Shown one piece after another: positions 19,176 to 28,322 of a stretch of DNA of 64,000 bases. Numbering within the stretch: the first letter of the stretch is position 1; each line of letters opens with the position of its first letter. The position numbers and the translations under genes were made by a program. The notes below the pieces were generated by a model, which saw only the letters and a program-made list of their open reading frames with translations, was not told the DNA's origin and made no database searches. This DNA comes from Rhodophyticola sp. CCM32 (GTDB taxonomy: Bacteria > Pseudomonadota > Alphaproteobacteria > Rhodobacterales > Rhodobacteraceae), in NCBI RefSeq assembly GCF_004751985.1, contig NZ_CP038492.1, forward strand, positions 1,550,001-1,614,000, in the 5' to 3' direction.

Positions 19176-20840
19176 TCAGGACGTGCTGTCATGAACCCCG
19201 AAATAGGCTTGATAGGGCGGCAGCGTGACCTCCCTCTCGGTATTTGCGATGGGTGTGAATGGGCTGCCCATATCCTGGCGCCACTCTCCTTCAGGCATTT
19301 TGACGGGCTGCGCCATATTGGTCAGGTTGAACGCGCAGAACAGGCGCAGGCCCTCATATTCGCGGATGAATGACACCACGCCGTCATCTGACTGGACCAT
19401 GGCGAAATCGCCCTTGGCCAAAGCCGGGTAAGAGGCCCGGAACCGGATCATCTGGGTATAGAAGGCCAGCGTGCTGTCCTCTGCCCCGCCCTGATTGGCG
19501 ACCGAACGGTTGAGATGTTCGACCGCCATGGGCAGCCAGGGTTTGGCATCGGAAAACCCGCCATTCTGGTTGTCGCTGATCCAGGGCATGGGCGTGCGGC
19601 ACCCGTCGCGGCCCTTGAATTTGGGCCAGAATCGGATGCCGTAAGGGTCCTGCAGGTCCTCATAGGAGACATACGCCTCGGTCAGGCCCAGTTCTTCCCC
19701 CTGATACAGGCAGACCGAACCGCGCAGACATAACAGCATCGCGGCATAGAGACGCCGGGCCTCCTCGCCCAGGTTCCAGCGCGACGGATGGCGCACCACA
19801 TCATGGTTGGAAAAGGCCCAACAGGCCCAGCCATCCCCAATCGCCGTCTCATAATCCGTGATCACCTGACCGACACGCTCCGGGGTGGGCACGATGCCTG
19901 ACAGGAACTCGAAACTGTAGCACATATGCACCTTGTCGCCGCCCGACGTGTATTCGGCCTGAAGCTCAAGACCATACTGGCCATCGCCCACCTCACCCAC
20001 GGCGGTGGCGGCGGGATATTCCTCCATCAGGCGGCGCAGGCGGCGCAGGAAATCGAGATTTTCGGGCTGGTTCTTGTCATGCAGGTGATCCTGCCAGTTA
20101 TAGGGGTTCACCTCGGGGGCGATGGTGGCATTGCGGTTTTCGGGCGCCAGCGCCGGGTTGTCGCGCAATTGCGTGTCGTGGAAATAGAAATTGATCGTAT
20201 CCAGGCGGAACCCGTCCACCCCGCGATCCAGCCAGAACCGCGCCACATCCAGCAATTCCTGCTGCACATCCGGGGCGTGCAGGTTCAGATCGGGCTGCTC
20301 TTTCAGGAAGTTGTGCAGGTAATACTGCATCCTTTCCCCATCCCATTCCCAGGCCGAGCCGCCAAAGATCGACAGCCAGTTATTCGGCGGGCTGCCATCG
20401 GGTTTGGCATCGGCCCAGACATACCAGTCGGCCTTGGGGTTGTCGCGGGAGGACCGGGATTGCTGGAACCAGGCATGTTGATCCGAGGTGTGGCTGAGCA
20501 CCAGGTCAATCAGAACTTTCAGCCCCAGATCATGGGCCCGCCCGATCAGCGCATCGAAATCCCCAAGCGAGCCGAACATCGGGTCCACATCGCGGTAATC
20601 GCTGACATCATAGCCGAAATCCAGCATCGGCGAGCGGAAGAACGGGCTGATCCAGATCGCATCGACCCCAAGCTCTGCAATATGCTGCAGGCGGTGGATG
20701 ATACCGGCCAGATCGCCGATACCGTCATGGTTGCTGTCCTGATAGCTGCGCGGATAGATCTGATAGATCACCGCCCCACGCCACCAATCCTTGTCATGCG
20801 CCATCACGGTTTCGGGCGCGAGATCCTGCATCAGGTTCAT
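19176..20840 (-). CDS. aglA: Alpha-glucosidase (GH13)
   Basis: A 554-residue cytoplasmic GH13 enzyme that hydrolyses imported alpha-glucosides (maltose, sucrose, trehalose-type sugars) to glucose. The catalytic residues are visible: nucleophile Asp214 in DGFRLDTINF, acid/base Glu283 in AVGEVGD and stabiliser Asp347 in FSNHDVVR. DLVLSHTSDQH is the first conserved region. The QxDLN segment (EQPDLNLHAP) is typical of the oligo-1,6-glucosidase/alpha-glucosidase subfamily. It sits inside the transporter operon between aglG and aglK, as in the Sinorhizobium agl locus. No signal peptide. Confidence 0.93.
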   Translation of the reverse strand: MNLMQDLAPETVMAHDKDWWRGAVIYQIYPRSYQDSNHDGIGDLAGIIHRLQHIAELGVDAIWISPFFRSPMLDFGYDVSDYRDVDPMFGSLGDFDALIGRAHDLGLKVLIDLVLSHTSDQHAWFQQSRSSRDNPKADWYVWADAKPDGSPPNNWLSIFGGSAWEWDGERMQYYLHNFLKEQPDLNLHAPDVQQELLDVARFWLDRGVDGFRLDTINFYFHDTQLRDNPALAPENRNATIAPEVNPYNWQDHLHDKNQPENLDFLRRLRRLMEEYPAATAVGEVGDGQYGLELQAEYTSGGDKVHMCYSFEFLSGIVPTPERVGQVITDYETAIGDGWACWAFSNHDVVRHPSRWNLGEEARRLYAAMLLCLRGSVCLYQGEELGLTEAYVSYEDLQDPYGIRFWPKFKGRDGCRTPMPWISDNQNGGFSDAKPWLPMAVEHLNRSVANQGGAEDSTLAFYTQMIRFRASYPALAKGDFAMVQSDDGVVSFIREYEGLRLFCAFNLTNMAQPVKMPEGEWRQDMGSPFTPIANTEREVTLPPYQAYFGVHDSTS

Positions 20841-20858
20841 AGGGGTCGTCTTACCTTG

Positions 20859-22016
20859 TTATTTTACGGAACCGGCCAGAAGGCCACGTACCAGATAACG
20901 CTGCATTGAGAAGAACACCAAGAGGGGAACTGCAATTGAAACAAATGCGGCGGCCGCCAGTATCCCCCAGTCGCCGCCGCGTGAGCCCAGAAGATCATCG
21001 GCAATGCGCACTGTCATCACCCAGCTTTCATCGGAGGATGGCAGGAACACCTTGGCCACCAGCAGGTCATTCCAGGTCCACAGGAACTGAAAGATCGCAA
21101 AACTGGCCAGCGCCGGAAAGCTGAGCGGCAGGATGATCTTGATGAAAATCTGGAAATCGGTCGCGCCATCCACCTTGGCGCTTTCGATGATGTCGCGCGG
21201 CAGGCCAACCATGTAATTGCGCAACAGATAGATCGCGAGCGGCAGGCCAAACCCGGTATGGGCCAGCCAGATGCCCACAAAGCTTTGCCCGATGCCGATC
21301 TGCTGATGCAGGCTGAGCAATGGCACAAGCGCCAGTTGCAGGGGCACCACCAGAAGCCCCACCACCGCCGCGATCAAAAGACCCCTGCCGGGGAAATCCA
21401 TCCAGGCCAGCGCATAGGCGGCAAAGGCCGCGATCAGGATCGGGATGATGGTGGCCGGGATTGTCACGGTCAGGGTGTTGATGAAGGCCTGCATCATCCC
21501 ATCGCCGGTCAGCACCGTGTCATAATTGCCGGTGGTGAATTCCGGCGGGGTTTCGGCCACCACATAAATCCGGGGCGGGCGCTCGCCCGGGTCTTCATTG
21601 GTGGTGAAGACATAGGAGCCATCGGCATTGACCACCAGGGTGCCGCCATCGCGGTTTTCAACCTCTTCGCCAGCGGCAATCGCACCCGGGTCGCGCCCGG
21701 TCAGCCCGAAGGAGGAAACCGGCGGCCTGTCCGCGCTGTCGGGAAAGCTTGACGAAAGTTCCGAGGCGTCAAAGACATTGCCCTCGATGATCCAGAGCCC
21801 GGCCTGCTGCCGCACCTCCCCCTCGGCGCGCAGGCGATAGGCCTGTTCGACCGGCAACGGGGCCTGCCACCAGGCCGATACCGAGATCTGGTCCCGATCC
21901 CGGAAAGAGGAGACCAGAAGCCCGATGGTCGGGATCAGCCATAAAACCACCAGAAACACGACCGAGATATTCACCGCCCAGGTCAGCGACGATTTGGTAC
22001 CGGCGATACTGTCCAT
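20859..22016 (-). CDS. aglG: Alpha-glucoside ABC transporter permease AglG
   Basis: A 385-residue MalG-type inner-membrane permease. After the first membrane segment (about 14-36) there is a periplasmic insertion of roughly 120 residues before the remaining five helices. The cytoplasmic EAA loop reads ESAKVDGATDFQIFIKIILP. The insertion contains DGGTLVVNADGSYVFT, a stretch resembling VCBS/cadherin-like beta repeats. AglG of rhizobia is similarly enlarged as far as I recall. It is separated from aglF by 14 bases and from aglA by 18, so translation is probably coupled. Confidence 0.9.
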   Translation of the reverse strand: MDSIAGTKSSLTWAVNISVVFLVVLWLIPTIGLLVSSFRDRDQISVSAWWQAPLPVEQAYRLRAEGEVRQQAGLWIIEGNVFDASELSSSFPDSADRPPVSSFGLTGRDPGAIAAGEEVENRDGGTLVVNADGSYVFTTNEDPGERPPRIYVVAETPPEFTTGNYDTVLTGDGMMQAFINTLTVTIPATIIPILIAAFAAYALAWMDFPGRGLLIAAVVGLLVVPLQLALVPLLSLHQQIGIGQSFVGIWLAHTGFGLPLAIYLLRNYMVGLPRDIIESAKVDGATDFQIFIKIILPLSFPALASFAIFQFLWTWNDLLVAKVFLPSSDESWVMTVRIADDLLGSRGGDWGILAAAAFVSIAVPLLVFFSMQRYLVRGLLAGSVK

Positions 22017-22030
22017 TTTCCGTCCCCTTC

Positions 22031-23008
22031 TCAGCGCATTTCTTTGCGGGCTTGCATGATGTTCCAGATCATCACCGGCAAAACCACCAGCATGATCACA
22101 AAGGCCACGGCGGTCGCCCGCCCGTCATCGCGGAACATGAAGCTCATCATGTAACTGGGCAGAATTTGCGTGCCGAAATTGCCGCCTGTCATCGTGTAGA
22201 CAATGTCGAACACTTTCAGCACCAGAATGGTGATCGTGGTCCAGACCACCACGATGGTGCCCATGATCTGCGGCACCTTGATCTTGAAGAACACCTGAAA
22301 CGGGTTTGCCCCGTCGATGATCGCCGCCTCAACCGTTTCCTCGGGGATGCCGCGCAGGGCGGCGCTGAGGATCACCATGGCAAACCCGGTCTGAATCCAG
22401 ATCAGGATCACCATCAGGAAGAAATTATTCCAGAACGGCAGTTGCAGCGGATCCAGGCTGCCCATCCCCATCGTGGCACGAATGGCATTGATGATCCCGA
22501 TATCCGGGTCATTGGCATAGACGAATTTCCAGATCAGCGAGGCGCCCACGAAAGAGATCGCCATCGGCATGAAGATCAGCGATTTGGCGATATTGCCCCA
22601 CCGCAGCCGGTCGGTCAACTGTGCCACAAGCAGGCCCAGAAAGGTGGCCATCGCGGGCACAATCAGAACCCAGAGGAAATTGTTGAAAAACGCGATGCGG
22701 AATGCCTCATCCGCGATCAGGCTCCGGTAATTGCCCAGACCGATAAAATCACTGCCCGCACGATTGTAGAGCGAGCGGATGAAACTGCCCACCACCGGGT
22801 AGACCAGATAAAGGCCAAGCGCGAAAATCGCCGGAAACAGAAACAGCCAGGGCCGCACCGCATTGGCCCGGTTGATATTGCGCCCGGCATCATTGCCACG
22901 GGCCGGAAAGATCGCTTTGTCGAGGATCAGATTGGCAAGATAGAAATAGCCGATACACCCGCCGACACCGACCACGATGGTGATCGCCCCCTGCAGCATT
23001 GGTGACAT
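22031..23008 (-). CDS. aglF: Alpha-glucoside ABC transporter permease AglF
   Basis: A 325-residue MalF-type permease with about eight hydrophobic segments, the first two near 10-30 and 50-75. The cytoplasmic EAA loop is EAAIIDGANPFQVFFKIKVP, which docks AglK. It pairs with AglG. The binding-protein gene aglE lies upstream across a 99-base gap with a strong hairpin. Confidence 0.9.
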   Translation of the reverse strand: MSPMLQGAITIVVGVGGCIGYFYLANLILDKAIFPARGNDAGRNINRANAVRPWLFLFPAIFALGLYLVYPVVGSFIRSLYNRAGSDFIGLGNYRSLIADEAFRIAFFNNFLWVLIVPAMATFLGLLVAQLTDRLRWGNIAKSLIFMPMAISFVGASLIWKFVYANDPDIGIINAIRATMGMGSLDPLQLPFWNNFFLMVILIWIQTGFAMVILSAALRGIPEETVEAAIIDGANPFQVFFKIKVPQIMGTIVVVWTTITILVLKVFDIVYTMTGGNFGTQILPSYMMSFMFRDDGRATAVAFVIMLVVLPVMIWNIMQARKEMR

Positions 23009-23051
23009 AAGATCCTCCCTTTCAGCCCGGTTTACGGCCTGTTCCTGATGG

Positions 23052-23085
23052 CCCCGGCCCGGATGCCTGATGGCCCGGACCGGGG
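23052..23085. terminator. Intercistronic hairpin between aglE and aglF
   Basis: CCCCGGCCCGG (23052-23062) pairs with CCGGACCGGGG (23075-23085) with one mismatch. It lies just after the aglE stop. In ABC operons such hairpins commonly protect or attenuate so that the binding protein is made in excess. A similar hairpin follows the second binding-protein gene (38689-38708). Confidence 0.55.
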
Positions 23086-23107
23086 GGTCATGTGGTGTCG
23101 GACGCGG

Positions 23108-24451
23108 TTACTGAATCGAGTCCCACCGTTCCTGGATCATGGTGGCCACATCCATGGCATCGGTGCCGGTGACATAATCCACCATGCCGGACCAGAACAC
23201 GCCCTGCCCGATCTCGCCCGGCATCAGGTCGGATGCGTCAAAGCGGAAGGTCGTGGCATTCAGCAGGATGTCATTCATCTGCCGGGCCGCATCGGTGCCG
23301 AAAAGATCGGTATTGACGCTGTTATGCGGGGTCAGGAACCCGGTCTGCGCCATCCAGACCTCATGGGCGATGGGTGTTTTCACAAACTCGATCCAGGCAT
23401 GGGCCGCAGGTGAATCATCGGTGATGGCCATCAGCGTACCGGCGCCCAGAACCGGGTTGCCCAGATCTGCCCCGGCATAGGCCGGGAAGTAGAAGAAATC
23501 ACTATCCGCGCCTTCGGGGAAGAAGGTCGGGATGAACGAAGCCTGATGATGCATGTAGCATTCCGGCGGGAAGTCGAAGAGACCCGCAGGGCTGTCGCGA
23601 AAATCGGTGGAGGCCACCGCCGCCACGCCGCCGCTGACATAATCCGCGTTCCGGGCGAAATTGCCGAATTCCTCGATCGCCGCGACGATCCGGTCATCAT
23701 TGAACGGGATCTCGTTGCTGACCCAGGCGTCATAGATCTCGGGCGGTTGGGTGCGCAGCATCATGTCTTCCACCCAATCGGTGGCGGGCCAGCCGGTGGC
23801 CGCGCCGGACCCCAGACCGATGCACCAGGGCGTGCCGCCATCGTCCACGATCTGATCGGTCAGGGCGCGCAGATCCTCCATGCTTTCGGGAATGTCATAC
23901 CCCGCCTCATCAAAGGCCTCCGGCGAATACCAGACCAGCGATTTCACATCGACCTTGTAGAAAAAGCCGTAAAGCGCGTCCGCCCCGTCTTCCCCCGCAT
24001 AGGTGCCCAGATCGACCCAGGACTGCCCGGCGGCATAATTGTCGCGCACCCAGTCGGCGGTGCCATCGGCCAGCGGGGTCAGGAACCCGCGCGCGGCCAT
24101 ATCAGCCGCCAGCCCCGGTTGCGGGAAGACCGCCACATTCGGGGCGGAATTCGCCTGCGCCGCGATCACGATATCCTGTTCAAAACTGTCAGACCCGGAA
24201 TATTGCACCGTGGCGCCCGTGGCCTCGCTGAAATAGGCGGCCACGCTTTCCACAAGCTCCGCATCCAGCCCCGTCCACGGGCCGGTCATCGTCAGCGTCT
24301 GGCCAGACAGGTCATAGGCATCGGCAAAGGCGCTATAGCTGTCCCAGTCGAAATCGCCCTCGCCAATGGGAAAGACCATATGGCCATCCGCATGGGCCAT
24401 GCCCGCACTCAGCGCAAGAAGCGCCACACCGGTATAAAGTGAATGTTTCAT
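23108..24451 (-). CDS. aglE: Alpha-glucoside-binding periplasmic protein
   Basis: A 447-residue family 1 solute-binding protein. The signal peptide MKHSLYTGVALLALSAGMAHA ends near residue 21. The ligand-binding body includes SLVWYSPEAFDEAGYDIP and WCIGLGSGAATGWPATDW, typical of sugar-binding proteins of this cluster. It is the first gene of the agl operon; the AAAGCGCTTT operator is 70 bases upstream of its start. It would capture alpha-glucosides in the periplasm for AglFG. Confidence 0.93.
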   Translation of the reverse strand: MKHSLYTGVALLALSAGMAHADGHMVFPIGEGDFDWDSYSAFADAYDLSGQTLTMTGPWTGLDAELVESVAAYFSEATGATVQYSGSDSFEQDIVIAAQANSAPNVAVFPQPGLAADMAARGFLTPLADGTADWVRDNYAAGQSWVDLGTYAGEDGADALYGFFYKVDVKSLVWYSPEAFDEAGYDIPESMEDLRALTDQIVDDGGTPWCIGLGSGAATGWPATDWVEDMMLRTQPPEIYDAWVSNEIPFNDDRIVAAIEEFGNFARNADYVSGGVAAVASTDFRDSPAGLFDFPPECYMHHQASFIPTFFPEGADSDFFYFPAYAGADLGNPVLGAGTLMAITDDSPAAHAWIEFVKTPIAHEVWMAQTGFLTPHNSVNTDLFGTDAARQMNDILLNATTFRFDASDLMPGEIGQGVFWSGMVDYVTGTDAMDVATMIQERWDSIQ

Positions 24452-24520
24452 TTGTTACCTCCCAGATAATGCGCCGCTGTTGCGGTCGCGTGGCGTTTTT
24501 GATCGTCCAAAACATCCCTC

Positions 24521-24530
24521 AAAGCGCTTT
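24521..24530. promoter_or_regulatory. AglR operator upstream of aglE
   Basis: A perfect palindrome AAAGCGCTTT in the divergent aglE/aglR region. The same AAGCGCTT core recurs at 24689-24696 before aglR, suggesting that the LacI-family AglR controls both directions. Confidence 0.7.
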
Positions 24531-24644
24531 GGTATTGTTTCACCCTCAATCAAGCAGTCCTTCAAGTCAATCCGCCTTGTGACATATCCCTGAAAAATAA
24601 TGGGTTATTTCGCAGGTGCAGAAAAAACAGACGGTTTTGAATCT

Positions 24645-24696
24645 TTGACAAAGCGTCTTCCGCATGGCTAGGTTATCTTCTCTTTCCGAAGCGCTT
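24645..24696 (+). promoter_or_regulatory. aglR promoter with overlapping operator
   Basis: A perfect -35 hexamer TTGACA (24645-24650) is followed after 18 bases by TAGGTT (24669-24674), a weak -10. The operator core AAGCGCTT (24689-24696) falls in the expected early transcribed region, 17 bases before the start codon, consistent with autorepression. Confidence 0.5.
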
Positions 24697-24712
24697 TGGG
24701 GCAAAATTGGCA

Positions 24713-27067
24713 ATGAATCTCAAACAATTGGCCGAGTCTCTGGACCTGTCTCAAACCACGGTCAGCCGGGCTTTGAACGGGTACCCGGAAGTGCGCGAAG
24801 AGACCCGCAGCCGGGTGCTGGCGGCGGCCGAGGCGGCAAATTATCAACCGAATTCACGCGCCCGCCGCCTGGCCACAGGCCGTGCCATGACCATCGGGCA
24901 TGTCATCACCCTGACCGGCAAGACCGAGATGGTGAACCCGATTTTCGCCGATTTTCTGGCCGGCGCGGGGGAGATTTATGCCCGTGACGGCTATGACCTG
25001 CTGCTGTCGATCGTCAGTGATGGAGAGGCAGAGCGCGCCTATCGGCAGATGGCCACCAATGGTTCGGTCGATGGGGTGATCGTGCAGTCGCCACAGACGG
25101 ATGATCCGCGGATCGCCCTTTTGCGCGAGATCGGCATGCCGTTTCTGGTCCATGGCCGCGCGCAGGACCCCGAAGGCTATAGCTGGCTGGATGTGGCCAA
25201 TATTTCGGCCTTTCGCAAGGCCACGCAGTTCCTTCTGGATCTGGGGCACAAACGCATCGCGCTGATCAACGGGCAGGAAAATCTCGATTTCGCCGCGCGG
25301 CGCCGCACCGGCTTTGCCGAGGCGATGTGGAACCGGGGTCTGGCGCCCAATCCGGGCTGGATGCGCGCCGATGTGATGACCGAAGGCTATGGCTATCTGG
25401 CGGCATCTGAAATGCTGGACCAGGCAGATCGCCCGACCGCGTTTCTGGTCTCCTCGGTCATTCCCGCGATTGGTGTGCGCCGGGCGGTTGTGGAACGCGG
25501 GCTGGTCCTGGGCCGCGATATCTCGCTGATCACCCATGACGATGTGCTGTCTTACATGACCAATGATACGGATGGGCCCGCCTTCACCGCCACCCGGTCC
25601 TCTATCCGTGCGGCGGGGCAACGCTGCGCCGAGATCCTGATCGACCTGATCCGCGACCCCGATCAACCCTTTGTGCAGGAATTATGGGAGCCGGAACTGA
25701 CCGTTGGCCGGTCCACCGGCCCGCCCCGTCTTCGTGATTTATCAAAGGTATCCACGATGAACTTCACCCGTGCCGATTTCCCCGAAGGCTTTGTTTTCGG
25801 CACTGCCACCTCCGCCTATCAGATTGAAGGGCACAGGTTTGGCGGTGCAGGCAAAACCCATTGGGACAGTTTTGCCGCCACGCCGGGCAATGTGGTGCGC
25901 GCCGAGAACGGGGCCGTGGCCTGCGACCATTACCACAGGATGGAGGAGGATCTGGACCTGCTGGCCGATCTGGGCGCGGATGCCTATCGGTTTTCCACCT
26001 CATGGGCGCGGGTGCTGCCCGAAGGGCGCGGGCCGGTGAACGAGGCGGGTCTTGATTTCTATGACCGGCTGGTGGACGGGTTGCTGGCGCGCGGCATCAA
26101 ACCCGCCGCCACCCTCTATCACTGGGAACTGCCAAGCCCGCTGGCCGATCTGGGCGGCTGGCGCAACCGCGACATTGCCGGCTGGTTTGCCGATTTCACC
26201 GCCACCATCATGGACCGGATCGGCGACAGGCTTTGGTCTGTCGCGCCGATCAACGAACCCTGGTGCGTGGGCTGGCTCAGCCATTTTGACGGGTATCACG
26301 CGCCGGGCCTGCGCGATATCAGGGCCACCGCGCGGGCCATGCATCACGTGCTGCTGGCCCATGGCCGGGCCACACAGGTGATGCGCGGGCTTGGCATGCA
26401 GAACCTGGGCGCGGTCTGCAATATGGAATGGAGCCAGCCCGCCGATGACAGCCCCGAAACACATGCGGCGGCCACCGCCTATGATGCGCTCTATAACCGG
26501 TTTTTCCTGGGCGGTCTGTTCCACCGCGCCTATCCCGCCGAGGTTCTGGCCGGGCTTGAACCGCATTTGCCCGAAAGCTGGCAGGAGGATTTCGGCATCA
26601 TCGCGGAACCGCTGGATTGGCTGGGCGTGAATTACTACACCCGCAAGCTGATCACCCATGCCCCCGGCCCCTGGCCGAATTACCGCGAGGTGGACGGCCC
26701 GCTTGAGAAAACCCAGATGGGCTGGGAAATCTACCCCGACGGGTTGCGCGACTTCCTGATCCGCACCGCCCGGGATTATACCGGCAACCTGCCGCTTTAC
26801 GTGACCGAAAACGGCATGGCCCATGCGGACAGCCCGGATCTCCCCGATACGGCGCGGATCGACTATCTGACCCGCCATCTGAACGCCGCCCGCGCCGCGA
26901 TTGCCGAAGGCGTGCCCCTGAAAGGCTATTTCACCTGGTCGCTGATGGATAATTATGAATGGACCCTGGGCTATGAAAAACGCTTTGGTCTGGTCCATGT
27001 GGATTTCGACAGCTTGCAGCGCACACCAAAAGCGTCTTATCAGGCGCTCTCCAAGTGGTGGCGCTGA
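24713..27067 (+). CDS. aglR: LacI-family regulator AglR fused in frame to GH1 beta-glucosidase
   Basis: One uninterrupted 784-residue frame joins two proteins normally encoded separately. Residues 1-345 are a LacI regulator: the helix-turn-helix MNLKQLAESLDLSQTTVSRAL, then a periplasmic-binding-like sensor ending in ELTVGRSTG. Residues 349-784 are a GH1 beta-glucosidase (DFPEGFVFGTATSAYQIEG; acid/base Glu515 in INEPW; nucleophile Glu699 in VTENGM). No stop codon lies between the domains. However, an AAAGG site sits eight bases before an internal ATG (25757) that starts the enzyme at its usual N-terminus, so free enzyme can probably be made as well. A sequencing error that removed a stop cannot be excluded. 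A TTG six bases upstream is an alternative start. Confidence 0.88.
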   Translation: MNLKQLAESLDLSQTTVSRALNGYPEVREETRSRVLAAAEAANYQPNSRARRLATGRAMTIGHVITLTGKTEMVNPIFADFLAGAGEIYARDGYDLLLSIVSDGEAERAYRQMATNGSVDGVIVQSPQTDDPRIALLREIGMPFLVHGRAQDPEGYSWLDVANISAFRKATQFLLDLGHKRIALINGQENLDFAARRRTGFAEAMWNRGLAPNPGWMRADVMTEGYGYLAASEMLDQADRPTAFLVSSVIPAIGVRRAVVERGLVLGRDISLITHDDVLSYMTNDTDGPAFTATRSSIRAAGQRCAEILIDLIRDPDQPFVQELWEPELTVGRSTGPPRLRDLSKVSTMNFTRADFPEGFVFGTATSAYQIEGHRFGGAGKTHWDSFAATPGNVVRAENGAVACDHYHRMEEDLDLLADLGADAYRFSTSWARVLPEGRGPVNEAGLDFYDRLVDGLLARGIKPAATLYHWELPSPLADLGGWRNRDIAGWFADFTATIMDRIGDRLWSVAPINEPWCVGWLSHFDGYHAPGLRDIRATARAMHHVLLAHGRATQVMRGLGMQNLGAVCNMEWSQPADDSPETHAAATAYDALYNRFFLGGLFHRAYPAEVLAGLEPHLPESWQEDFGIIAEPLDWLGVNYYTRKLITHAPGPWPNYREVDGPLEKTQMGWEIYPDGLRDFLIRTARDYTGNLPLYVTENGMAHADSPDLPDTARIDYLTRHLNAARAAIAEGVPLKGYFTWSLMDNYEWTLGYEKRFGLVHVDFDSLQRTPKASYQALSKWWR
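25744..25759 (+). promoter_or_regulatory. Internal ribosome binding site and start of the beta-glucosidase part
   Basis: AAAGG (25744-25748) precedes ATG (25757-25759) by eight bases, in frame with the upstream regulator. The following MNFTRADFPEGFVFG is the normal N-terminus of GH1 enzymes, so this looks like the original start of an independent gene. Confidence 0.6.
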
Positions 27068-27093
27068 CCCCGAAAGCTTAAAGGACCCTGCCC

Positions 27094-28038
27094 ATGTCCC
27101 CTGCCCTGTCGCTTGTGGCCGATATCGGCGGCACCAATACCCGCGTGGCCCTGGCCCATGGCAAGGCCGTGGATGGCAGCAGCGTGCGCCGCTATGCCAA
27201 TCGCGAGGCCAGCGGACTGGATGAGGTGCTGCACCGCTATCTCAGTGATACCGACACTGATCGCGGGCAGATCACCGGGGCCTGCGTGGCCGCCGCCGGG
27301 CCGGTCCATGACGGGGTGGCAGAACTGACCAACCTGCCCTGGCGGATCGACCGGAACATGCTGACCGAAATTCTGAGCGCCGATAAGGTTGCGGTGCTGA
27401 ATGATCTGCAGGCCCAGGGCCATGCCATCGGTCATCTGGCCCCCGATATGATCACCCAGATCCTGCCCCAGCCAAAGGTCAGCCCCCGGGCCGCCAAGCT
27501 GGTGGTGGGGGTCGGCACCGGCTTTAACGCCGCCCCGATCTATGACACCGCACAGGGCCGGTTTGTGCCGCCTTCCGAATGCGGCCATATGAGCCTGCCG
27601 CCCTGCGGCCCTGACAGTGCCGTTCTGACCGCGCGCCTGCGCGACACCCATGGGTTTGCAGCGGTGGAAGAGGCGTTGTCAGGCCGCGGGATCGAGGCGA
27701 TCCATACCTATCTGCATGATGAAAACCGCCCCGCTGCCGAGATCATGGCCGCGCTGGAAGCGGGCAATTCACAGGCCGAGGGCACGGCGCGCCTGTTTGT
27801 GCGTGTGCTGGGCACGGTGATCGGCGATCTGGCCCTGATCCATCTGCCCTTTGGCGGCATCCATCTGGTTGGCGGCGTCAACCGGGCCTTCGCCCCCTAT
27901 CTGCACCGGTTCGGATTTGCCGCAGCGATGCATGATAAAGGCAGGTTCGGGCCGTTCCTGGAGCAGTTTGGCGTGGCCGTGGTGTCAGATGACTACGCCG
28001 CGCTGACCGGCTGCGCCTCGCATCTGGTGCATCTTTAG
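27094..28038 (+). CDS. glk: Glucokinase
   Basis: A 314-residue hexokinase-fold enzyme phosphorylating glucose with ATP. The phosphate-1 motif VADIGGTNTRVAL is at the N-terminus; the sugar-binding LNDLQAQGHAI and ATP-binding VGVGTGFNA follow, and the C-terminal LVGGVNRAF is as in the bacterial Glk family. It begins 26 bases after the beta-glucosidase stop, so it is co-transcribed: glucose released by AglA and the GH1 enzyme would be converted to glucose-6-phosphate for Zwf/Edd/Eda. Confidence 0.93.
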   Translation: MSPALSLVADIGGTNTRVALAHGKAVDGSSVRRYANREASGLDEVLHRYLSDTDTDRGQITGACVAAAGPVHDGVAELTNLPWRIDRNMLTEILSADKVAVLNDLQAQGHAIGHLAPDMITQILPQPKVSPRAAKLVVGVGTGFNAAPIYDTAQGRFVPPSECGHMSLPPCGPDSAVLTARLRDTHGFAAVEEALSGRGIEAIHTYLHDENRPAAEIMAALEAGNSQAEGTARLFVRVLGTVIGDLALIHLPFGGIHLVGGVNRAFAPYLHRFGFAAAMHDKGRFGPFLEQFGVAVVSDDYAALTGCASHLVHL

Positions 28039-28090
28039 AACGCGCTTCTATAGTTTCGTCCTAAAATTCTGAATTATATATGCCTTGTGC

Positions 28091-28178
28091 AGAGGGCAGC
28101 GCCCGAACCGAGGGGTGGGCGAGAAGCGCCCGCCCCGTGGGGGCGGTACGGGCGCTGCCCGGCGGTGCCGCCGGGCGG
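28091..28178 (+). repeat. Dispersed palindromic repeat, family A copy 2
   Basis: The best-preserved copy: outer arms GGGCAGCGCCCG (28094-28105) and CGGGCGCTGCCC (28149-28160) are perfectly complementary. Inside lies CCGCCCC-gtg-GGGGCGG, and after it the hairpin CCCGGCGG-tg-CCGCCGGG. Located after glk, where it could act as a terminator. Confidence 0.85.
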
Positions 28179-28322
28179 AAGGGTGATGCGGGGTGGTACA
28201 GAATTTCAGGCCGGAGCTATACTACACCCGCCCTTACCCTCAGCCATGACGTATCGCCAATACCCCGAAAGTGCCGCAGGCGTGGCAGGGTAATGGCGAT
28301 ACAGGTTCAAGGATGGGCACGT

